A stretch of DNA of 36,182 nt from a virus. Under the pieces are notes generated by a model. The model did no database searches. It saw only the letters and a list, made by a program, of their open reading frames with translations, and was not told the DNA's origin. The translations under genes were made by a program, and so were the position numbers. This document shows, one piece after another, positions 1 through 7,119 of this stretch. The DNA lies in the IMG/VR virus record IMGVR_UViG_3300012936_000063, positions 1 to 36,182 of that record. One strand, 5' to 3'. Position 1 is the stretch's first letter. Every line of letters starts with the position of its first letter.

Positions 1-2251
1 AGCAGCTGCAGCAATATTAAAACCAATACAGGGTCCACTTGAATATCTTATAAACTTCTTGAAGTATACTTTCCTTACTTACATCGTAAAAAATCTATTC
101 AAGTGGTTTCAAAATCCAGATAACCAGAAGAAACTAGAATCTATTGGAAGATTCCTCAAAGACTGGTGGCCTGTACTTGTAGGTGCTTACTTACTATTTG
201 GAAATAGTATCTCAAGAGGAATATTTAAACTGGCAGGACTTTTAATAAAGGGAACTGCTAAGTTACTTAAGGTTGCGATTCCAAGTTTGATGAAACTTGT
301 AAGGCGCAATCCGAAAGCAGCTGCTGCAGCTGCACTATTTACTGCTGGTGCAACAGTTCCGATGCTGTTCCCAAATACAGTTGATGAACAGGAAAGAAAG
401 ATCACAGAAAAACCTGGATCTAATGAAGATAAGATTAAGAAACTCAAAGAACAGAAAGCAAATCTCAATCCTCTTCAGCAAATACAAGGGGTTGGCACAG
501 AAATTGATGAGCAGATTTTCAAACTTGAGACTGGTGAAACTAAGAGTTACAATGAAGGTGGTGCTGTAGAAGAAGAAGAGAAAAAGGATTCAAAAGAACT
601 TGATATGAGCAAGTTCTTACCTTTCCTTGGTCCTCTTGGACTTCCATTTTTAGTATCAAGTAAAGGGAAGGATGCGATTGAAGGTATTGTAGATAGTGTC
701 GAAAAGGATCCAAAGATGCTGCTTGCTCTGGGTCCAATGGCATTTCCTGTCATGGCAATGCTTGAGCAGAGAAAGAAGAAACAAAGCACGGCATCAAATC
801 AAGAGAAGAAAGATCCTGCTAGAGACATTACAACTGAAAGTGGAACTGATGTTACAGGTGCTGGTCCTGATACCCAACTAGTTCCAGCAAAACCTGGAGA
901 GATTGTAATAAACAAAGAGACAGTGGATGCTGTCGGATCCGAAACTTTTGATAAAATCAGTACCAACAGTGGCGAAAAGATTATGGGTGCTGGTCCAGAC
1001 ACTCAAATGATTGCGGCACGTCCTGGTGAAGTTATTATCAATAGAGAGACTGTCAATAGAGTTGGTGCTGGTCCTCTCCTAGGATTGAATAAAAAGTATG
1101 GCGGATCTAATGCCAACAAACCCAAGACTGCAAAGGTTCAAACAGCGATGGGTGGAGGATTTGTTCTTCCTACATTCCAAGGTGGTGGTATGGTTGGTGG
1201 TCCATCAATGGTAGAAGTTCCTTCTTTTGTTGATAGACCAGCGTCTGATTATGATGAAGGTGAAGAGACTCCAAACGTTAGAATACCAAGTCCTGGTGGA
1301 GAAGAGGAGAAGAAAGAACAAGAAATAGTATCTGCTGGTGGTGAAGGTGGACCTGTTGCTCCAGGTTCTACAGCACCTACTGCTGATGGATTGGAAAGTT
1401 TAAGTGTTGAACAGTTAACACAAAAGTTAGATCCCACTATCACAGGTGCATCCAATCCAGCAGTATTCAAAGCAGCAAGGGCAGCAAGAGAAGAAGCAAA
1501 AGCAGCAGGTCTGCCAAAAGAAGAGATTGAAAAGAAAGTTTTGATTGCAACCATTAGAGCAAAAACAAGTCCTCAGATTTCAGGTAATAACAAACCAACT
1601 CCTGCAGTTGTGACTTCTTCTAGTTCTCCTAAAGTTGGGGCAACTAGTTCTATGACGCCATTAGGAAACTTTAGTTTGAGTGGCAGTAGTGTGGCAGGAA
1701 GACCTCCTACTCAAGGTAAACCTCCTGCAGGACCATCAGAGAAGAAAGGTGGATTCTTCGGTATGATTAAGAGTGTGGTCAGTGCAGTAATGCCTCAAGC
1801 AGCACCTGTAGTCAATATGATTGGTGGACTTGGAAACACTATCTCTAAAGCATTTGGAGGAGGTGCAGTCAAAGAAAATAGCGGTATGGATATACCTGGT
1901 GCAACTGCAGATCGTCAACATATTGATGCTCAACCAGGTGAGTATGTGCTTCCACAACAAACTGTTGGAGCACTTGGTGGTCCATCTGCTGTAGATAAAC
2001 TGGTTGCTAAAACTGATAGTAACTCAACACCAGCAAAACTTGCTCCTGCTTCTATGAAGAAACCTGTTCCAGGACCACCAGTCCCAGAAGGAACTGCAAG
2101 TATGCAGGCACTCCCAGCAATCACAGGTGGATCTACTGGTGGTGGAGGAAGACAAGGAAGTTCAACAGAAAGACAAGTTCCTACTTTCTCTGCTACATCA
2201 CCTTACACTGGTGATCGCCAGAATAACGCAGATATCTACGGTATCCGATAA
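1..2251 (+). CDS. Tape-measure-like / tail structural protein, 5' partial
   Basis: The reading frame is open from base 2 to a TAA at 2249-2251, so the start lies outside the window and about 749 residues are visible; the TTG at 59 is not a convincing start. Two hydrophobic stretches (around nt 160-300 and 316-372, Ala-rich) are followed by a long low-complexity region rich in Gly, Pro and Glu. Three copies of a motif of the type G-x-DTQ-x3-A-x-PGE-x-V-I-N-x-E-T-V occur near nt 854-965, 983-1089 and 1886-2009. This PGE motif is common in phage tape-measure and tail proteins. The gene overlaps the next by one base (TAATG). A role in the tail tube or hub is inferred from the motif and from its position upstream of the hub genes. 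I cannot assign a T4 gene number. Confidence 0.6.
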   Translation, partial: AAAAILKPIQGPLEYLINFLKYTFLTYIVKNLFKWFQNPDNQKKLESIGRFLKDWWPVLVGAYLLFGNSISRGIFKLAGLLIKGTAKLLKVAIPSLMKLVRRNPKAAAAAALFTAGATVPMLFPNTVDEQERKITEKPGSNEDKIKKLKEQKANLNPLQQIQGVGTEIDEQIFKLETGETKSYNEGGAVEEEEKKDSKELDMSKFLPFLGPLGLPFLVSSKGKDAIEGIVDSVEKDPKMLLALGPMAFPVMAMLEQRKKKQSTASNQEKKDPARDITTESGTDVTGAGPDTQLVPAKPGEIVINKETVDAVGSETFDKISTNSGEKIMGAGPDTQMIAARPGEVIINRETVNRVGAGPLLGLNKKYGGSNANKPKTAKVQTAMGGGFVLPTFQGGGMVGGPSMVEVPSFVDRPASDYDEGEETPNVRIPSPGGEEEKKEQEIVSAGGEGGPVAPGSTAPTADGLESLSVEQLTQKLDPTITGASNPAVFKAARAAREEAKAAGLPKEEIEKKVLIATIRAKTSPQISGNNKPTPAVVTSSSSPKVGATSSMTPLGNFSLSGSSVAGRPPTQGKPPAGPSEKKGGFFGMIKSVVSAVMPQAAPVVNMIGGLGNTISKAFGGGAVKENSGMDIPGATADRQHIDAQPGEYVLPQQTVGALGGPSAVDKLVAKTDSNSTPAKLAPASMKKPVPGPPVPEGTASMQALPAITGGSTGGGGRQGSSTERQVPTFSATSPYTGDRQNNADIYGIR

Positions 2252-5200
2252 TGGCAATAGCAGGATTACTGGGAGCAGGAATGAGAGCAGCAGGCGGGGC
2301 GATGGTCAAGTCTGGTGCAAAGGGAATGACCAAAGGATTGATTGGTCGTAGAAAAAAGAAAGCACAGCAACAACAACCTGAAGTTCAGCAGGTTGATGTT
2401 AGAGTAGTTAATGAAAAACCTCAAACTGGAAATCAAATTTCTGGAATGAGTTCATTCTTGAGTCTTCCATCTGCAAAGAAAATAGGATCTAGTGGTGCGA
2501 AGGGAGTATCTGGTGTTGAAGAAAAACTGAATCTTATTAGAAGTCTCTTTGCTGAAAGATTTGCTTATGCAAAAAGCAAATCTCGTCAAGACGATATGGA
2601 AAAAGATCGTAAGAGAAAAGAGAAAAGAGAAAAGGAGTTAGAGAAAGAAGAAAAAAAATCAAAGGCAAAAGTAAAATCAAAGAATGCTCTCCCTAGAGTT
2701 GGGTTATTTGATAGCATTAGGAACTTTATTTTCTATACATTTCTAGCATTTTTAGAGAAGAGATTTAACTTCTCTCAGATGCTGGTAAAGGCATTACCAG
2801 TTATTTTGAATGTCGGTAAGTTTATTATTGATATTAGTGGTAAGATACTAAATGGTCTTGCTACTTTCATAGATTTTGGTTACGGTCTTGTAGATAAGAC
2901 CCGAGAGTTTGTAAAAAATCTTGGCGGTGAAGGTGTTTTACAGGCATTTGATAAGATGCTTGGTGCCATCAATACTGTCTTGAATGTGCTGTTCATTTAT
3001 GCAATGGCACAGTCTGCCCTTGGATTTGGTGGTGGAGGAAAAAAGGGTGGGGGACCAAGAGGATCTACTCGCCCAACTACAAGACCAGGACAAGGATTTA
3101 GACCTAAGGTAACAACGACTGGTGGTGGAGGTGTCAATAGACCAGATATCAGAAATCCTCTGAGAGATCGTCCTAGAGTCACTACAACTGGTGGTGCAAC
3201 TCCTGGAAGACCTGACATCAGAAACCCTCTGAGATCAAGACCAACAGTAACGACTGGTGTAGGTAAAGCTGCCGCTGGAGAAGCAGCAGAACAGATTACT
3301 AAGAAGACTGCTAAACAGGCACTTGGAAAGTTTGTACGTCCTTTTGTAGGAAGAATTCCAATACTTGGTGCTCTGATTGATTTTGGTATTTCAGCTGCTT
3401 TGGGAGACCCTCTTGGTAGAGCAGCAGCAAGAGCAACTGGTGCTGGAATCGGTGCTTCAGCAGGAACTGCTATTGCAGGATCACTGGGAGCCATTCTTGG
3501 ATCTGTTGTTCCAGTCGTAGGTAACTTCCTCGCAGGTGCTGCTGGAGGATTAGCTGGCGGTGCGATAGGAGGATTTATTGGAGATTGGCTTGGCGGATGG
3601 TTATATGATACCATTGCAGGAACTCCAAAAGTTGAAGCGAAGTCTAAAGGTGGAATGGTTCGTGGTTATGAAGAAGGTGGTTCTGTAGAGGAAGATGTTA
3701 AGAAGAAACTTTTGAAGAAAGATGATGTTAGAATAAAAGAACCTAAGGTTGACAAAGAAAATGGTCGTGGATTATCTAAGGTAGGTGATTCTGCTGCTTT
3801 GAGATTTGTTGAAAAGTCTGGTAAAGCATTCTCTAAGGTTCCCATCATCGGACCAGTATTAGCACTTGCTGCTGATAAACTGCTTGGCAATGAGACAGAT
3901 GCCAATGCATTCCAAGCAATATCAAACTCCTTGACTAATTTCTCTATGCTCAGTGCAGCTGGAGAAACAAAATCTTCTGGTGACTATGAAAAATTCACCA
4001 TGAAGTATAACTCTGGTGGAGAAGTAAAGGCATCTGGTCTTGGTCTGAATAATCCGATGGAAACTTCTAGATCTCTTGGAAGATTCTTGCATACTAAGTT
4101 CAATGCCATACAAGCAAATCTTCCAAATGCTCAACAATCAACAGGTGCTCAAGGTGAGGGAGAATATGACTCTGCTACTGGTGCCTTTATGGGAGGTAGT
4201 GGAAGTGATAGAGGATCTGCAACTGGTAGTGGTTCTGGAGGACCTCTTGATCTAGGAAGCACTGAGTATGGCGAGGGCCCACTAATAAAAGCAGCAACAG
4301 CAGCAGGATATAAAGATAAGGAACTGGCGGCATTCTTAGCGCAGATGGCACATGAAAGTGGAAACTTTCAGTATAGAAGAGAAATCAGTGGTGGAAGATC
4401 AGATTATGGTGGAGGAGGTCCTTATACTGCTCCAGATGGTAAAACATATCCAGCAAAATATCATGGAAGAGGTTATATTCAACTTACTCATGATTACAAC
4501 TATAAAAAATATGGAGATGAACTTGGTATAGATTTGTTGAAAAATCCAGAGTTGGCAATGCAAGGTGATGTTGCTGCAAAAATTGCTGTTTCATATTGGG
4601 AGCAAAATGTAAGACCCACTGTTAATGGTGATTGGGATAATGTATTTTTACATTCCAAAGCGATCAATTATCCCGCAGCAAAAAGTCCATCCGATGTAAA
4701 TGGAATGTCGGATAGACAAGCAAAATATGATAAGTATGTAAAACAACTTGGTAGTGGTGAACTCAGTCAAAAAATTGAGACTGCTATGACAACTCCAGTA
4801 CCAGGTCCTGGTGGAGATCCAGCAGCAGATGTTGAGAGGGGTGATCCATCACAGGCAGCTTCAAGACTCTTACAGGATTTCCCACAGATTAAATCAAGGG
4901 CAAACTCTCAGCAGATATATGCTTCTGGTTTAGGATTCTTCTTGAAGCAGAGTGGTGCTGGTGAAGGTGGTAAGGGAGACTTTGGTGATCCTCCTGGGGG
5001 TGATATGGAACACCCAGATCACGGTGGAGTTGTTGCATCTCATAGAGGTAAAGGTCATTATCAGGGTGTTGCACTTGATCTTGGAGGCAATAGTGCCGAC
5101 TCTGGTTCTTATCAGGATGACCAGAAAAAACTCTGGCCATTTGTTGTTAGGTTCTTGAAAAAGTATGGACTTGATCAAGAACCAACTGTGCCTCAAACTT

Positions 5201-5499
5201 TACATGGCACTGGAGAGAGCTTTTCTCCTAATGGTCCTGGTGGTGGTCCAGATCGTGGACACAGAGATCACCTTCATGTTGAGTTCCAAGGTGGTGGTCT
5301 GATTGGTAAGTCAACCAAACAGTATGGTGATATGTCCACTAAAGCATCTTATGAGAAGACTGGTTCCAGAGTTATGATTCAACCAGTCATCATTGAGAAG
5401 CAGGCACCTCAAGATAATTTCATGATGAACCCAATGGACAAACTAACTTTCGCTGGTCGTGGAAGGTTAAATAATACACCTGCGTTTAGTAGAGGATAA
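2251..5499 (+). CDS. Tail hub/tape-measure protein with GH19 and M15-type peptidoglycan hydrolase domains
   Basis: This 1082-residue protein has, in order: a highly charged coiled-coil-like segment (about 112-145); hydrophobic helices (158-214); a 23-residue tandem repeat (284-336); a Gly/Ala-rich glycine-zipper segment (379-457); a GH19 chitinase/lysozyme-type domain (about 674-835) with AHESG (candidate catalytic Glu702) and GRGYIQLT (739-746); and an M15-type peptidase domain (about 875-1017) with GHYQGVALDL (His936, Asp943) and HRDHLH (His1007, His1009), which fits the family's zinc-site pattern. GH19 enzymes cut glycan strands and M15 enzymes cut stem peptides. With the glycine zipper this suggests a tail protein that opens the cell wall and inner membrane during DNA entry. 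Its ATG overlaps the previous stop. The domains are recognised by motif; the placement in the tail is inferred. Confidence 0.75.
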   Translation: MAIAGLLGAGMRAAGGAMVKSGAKGMTKGLIGRRKKKAQQQQPEVQQVDVRVVNEKPQTGNQISGMSSFLSLPSAKKIGSSGAKGVSGVEEKLNLIRSLFAERFAYAKSKSRQDDMEKDRKRKEKREKELEKEEKKSKAKVKSKNALPRVGLFDSIRNFIFYTFLAFLEKRFNFSQMLVKALPVILNVGKFIIDISGKILNGLATFIDFGYGLVDKTREFVKNLGGEGVLQAFDKMLGAINTVLNVLFIYAMAQSALGFGGGGKKGGGPRGSTRPTTRPGQGFRPKVTTTGGGGVNRPDIRNPLRDRPRVTTTGGATPGRPDIRNPLRSRPTVTTGVGKAAAGEAAEQITKKTAKQALGKFVRPFVGRIPILGALIDFGISAALGDPLGRAAARATGAGIGASAGTAIAGSLGAILGSVVPVVGNFLAGAAGGLAGGAIGGFIGDWLGGWLYDTIAGTPKVEAKSKGGMVRGYEEGGSVEEDVKKKLLKKDDVRIKEPKVDKENGRGLSKVGDSAALRFVEKSGKAFSKVPIIGPVLALAADKLLGNETDANAFQAISNSLTNFSMLSAAGETKSSGDYEKFTMKYNSGGEVKASGLGLNNPMETSRSLGRFLHTKFNAIQANLPNAQQSTGAQGEGEYDSATGAFMGGSGSDRGSATGSGSGGPLDLGSTEYGEGPLIKAATAAGYKDKELAAFLAQMAHESGNFQYRREISGGRSDYGGGGPYTAPDGKTYPAKYHGRGYIQLTHDYNYKKYGDELGIDLLKNPELAMQGDVAAKIAVSYWEQNVRPTVNGDWDNVFLHSKAINYPAAKSPSDVNGMSDRQAKYDKYVKQLGSGELSQKIETAMTTPVPGPGGDPAADVERGDPSQAASRLLQDFPQIKSRANSQQIYASGLGFFLKQSGAGEGGKGDFGDPPGGDMEHPDHGGVVASHRGKGHYQGVALDLGGNSADSGSYQDDQKKLWPFVVRFLKKYGLDQEPTVPQTLHGTGESFSPNGPGGGPDRGHRDHLHVEFQGGGLIGKSTKQYGDMSTKASYEKTGSRVMIQPVIIEKQAPQDNFMMNPMDKLTFAGRGRLNNTPAFSRG
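3100..3258 (+). repeat. 23-codon tandem repeat inside the hub hydrolase gene
   Basis: Two full 69-base copies (3100-3168 and 3169-3237) and the start of a third (3238-3258) encode RP-x-VTTTGG-x4-RPDIRNPLR. The copies differ mostly by synonymous or mild changes. The segment is Pro/Arg-rich and is probably a flexible linker between the N-terminal helical part and the glycine zipper. Confidence 0.85.
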
Positions 5500-5501
5500 G
5501 G

Positions 5502-6848
5502 ATGGCGCATACTCAGGACAATCTTGGACCTAGTAGAGCGGGTCAACCTGGTAATATAGAAAAGTTTATTATCACGTCTGACTATACCGATGACCTGGAT
5601 ATTTCCATGGGTATCGTTGAACTGCATTATTATGAGTCAGTGCTAGAAACAACTGTTCGCATTACTGCACAAGTTGTTGATTCAAGTCTTAGGAAAGCAT
5701 CAACTCAAGGTAAAACTGGTTATGAAGGGTCAACTGAGAATGATGAAAATGCAGAGGCACCTGGAGACGACACTACTACAGTCTCTGGTGGAGAGAAGGT
5801 TGTTGTATCCTTCAGTGATAATCAAGGTGGGAATGTTGCACTAGAAAATCTTAGAGTTCAAGCAACCAGAAATCAGATTGACAACAGCAAAGCGAGTGTT
5901 TATATTCTTGACGTTTATTCCGATGAAGCACTCCGAAATAGTTTTGAGGCAACTCGTTTAGTAAAAAGATATCAAGGAAAGATAAGTGATAGTGTCAGAG
6001 AGATATTAGAACAGAATCTTCAAAGTAGTAATACTCTTGAAATTGATCAAACTCTGAACGAACTTACATTTAATGGCGATACACATAAACCATTTTATAA
6101 AGTAGTAACACTTGCAAAGAAATCAGTCCCTGAAGGATCTGAACTTGGAGGAACTGCTGGATATTTTTTCTTTGAAACTGCAGGAGATGGCGAAAAAACT
6201 TATAAGTTCAAAGGTGTAGACAACCTCATGAAAGCGGCACCAGCTGCTACATTGATAGCAGGAGATACTCCTGCAGCAACTATTAAACAATATGAGTTTA
6301 TCAGCAATACAAATGTTGATGAAAAGGTTCAAAATGGCGCATTTACAAGCAGTCAGATGAGAACTATGAATCTCTCTAATGAAGAATATGAATCTGATGA
6401 TAACAGCAGTAGTAATGTTGAATCAGCGAGTGAAATGGGTGGAACTGAACATCCAAAAATAGCATCAGATTTAGATCTTCCAAATCAAGTTACGAGAATA
6501 AGTTCAGTCACTCCAGACAATGGTGTTTTGCCCAAGGGATATGGCATAGAAGAGCAGTTAGAAAGAGCAAAAGAGGTTGACTTTGACGTTACTCAGATTG
6601 AGCGTCAAGCAACTCAAAGATATAATCAACTGTTTACATATAAATTAAATGTAACTATTTTGGGCAACTTTAATCTCCGTGCTGGCATGACAGTTGAGGT
6701 TGATTTCCCTCAAAGCGAATGGAAAACTGATGCTAGCAATAGTAATCTAAAAGGTGGAAAGTATTTGATTGTTGATCTTTGTCATATGTTGACAACAGAA
6801 AACACATATACGAAACTGAACCTTGTCAGAGAATCCCTCTTTAAGTAG
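5502..6848 (+). CDS. Baseplate hub subunit, gp27-like
   Basis: The 448-residue protein starts at an ATG two bases after the previous stop, with an AGGATAAGG-type ribosome site just upstream. Its N-terminal half contains beta-rich text around IEKFIITSDYTDD. A central segment (KISDSVREILEQNL ... AGYFFFETAGDG) resembles my memory of the T4-type gp27 hub protein, where a similar 'GxFFYE' strand occurs. The C-terminus has the pattern expected of a hub barrel (NLRAGMTVEVDFP). T4 gp27 is 391 residues and forms the trimeric adaptor on which gp5 sits. The gp5-like gene is next but one here, which supports the call. No lysozyme or peptidase motif is seen. The alternative is another hub or tail-tube initiator protein. 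Confidence 0.6.
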   Translation: MAHTQDNLGPSRAGQPGNIEKFIITSDYTDDLDISMGIVELHYYESVLETTVRITAQVVDSSLRKASTQGKTGYEGSTENDENAEAPGDDTTTVSGGEKVVVSFSDNQGGNVALENLRVQATRNQIDNSKASVYILDVYSDEALRNSFEATRLVKRYQGKISDSVREILEQNLQSSNTLEIDQTLNELTFNGDTHKPFYKVVTLAKKSVPEGSELGGTAGYFFFETAGDGEKTYKFKGVDNLMKAAPAATLIAGDTPAATIKQYEFISNTNVDEKVQNGAFTSSQMRTMNLSNEEYESDDNSSSNVESASEMGGTEHPKIASDLDLPNQVTRISSVTPDNGVLPKGYGIEEQLERAKEVDFDVTQIERQATQRYNQLFTYKLNVTILGNFNLRAGMTVEVDFPQSEWKTDASNSNLKGGKYLIVDLCHMLTTENTYTKLNLVRESLFK

Positions 6849-6856
6849 AATAAATA
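6849..6856 (+). promoter_or_regulatory. Late promoter (AATAAATA)
   Basis: The octamer fits the NATAAATA late-promoter pattern of T4-like cyanophages and directly follows the TAG stop of the hub gene. It lies 47 bases before the CP12 start and would serve cp12 and the downstream hub/spike genes. Confidence 0.7.
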
Positions 6857-6903
6857 TGGTATAGTTGATATACTGCAAATCTAGTAAACTCAATAAACTT
6901 TAT

Positions 6904-7119
6904 ATGGAAAAAGACATCGAGACACATATCGAAAAGGATAAAAAGATCCTTGAAGATCCAACAATCTCTCCTCAGATGCGTCGTCACACTGCGGATGAAC
7001 TAGAGCATCTTGAGCGTTATCATAAAGAGCATCCAGAAGATCATCATGATCCTACTTCATTTGAGATGTATTGTGATGAGAACCCTGAAGCAGACGAATG
7101 CAGAATCTATGAGGATTGA
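6904..7119 (+). CDS. cp12: CP12-domain protein (Calvin-cycle inhibitor, auxiliary metabolic gene)
   Basis: I chose the ATG at 6904 (71 residues) over an in-frame TTG at 6865, which would begin too close to the late promoter. The C-terminus, YCDENPEADECRIYED, matches the hallmark of CP12 proteins, with paired cysteines spaced C-x8-C (Cys57, Cys66). An upstream TADELEHLE helix resembles the AWD-VEEL core. The N-terminal cysteine pair of plant and cyanobacterial CP12 is absent. CP12 is an intrinsically disordered protein that, in its oxidised state, bridges glyceraldehyde-3-phosphate dehydrogenase and phosphoribulokinase and shuts the Calvin cycle. Cyanophage CP12 is known and is thought to steer carbon toward the pentose phosphate pathway. 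The stop overlaps the next start (TGATG), placing the gene in the hub operon. Confidence 0.82.
   Translation: MEKDIETHIEKDKKILEDPTISPQMRRHTADELEHLERYHKEHPEDHHDPTSFEMYCDENPEADECRIYED

Noticed and set aside
59-61. TTG start for the first gene
   Set aside because: The frame is open to the left edge and the residues upstream read as normal protein, so the gene is cut by the window.
2997-3614. Minus-strand open frame of 205 codons
   Set aside because: It lies fully inside the hub hydrolase gene and reads as Pro/Ala-rich complement of Gly-rich code. No ribosome site or family match.
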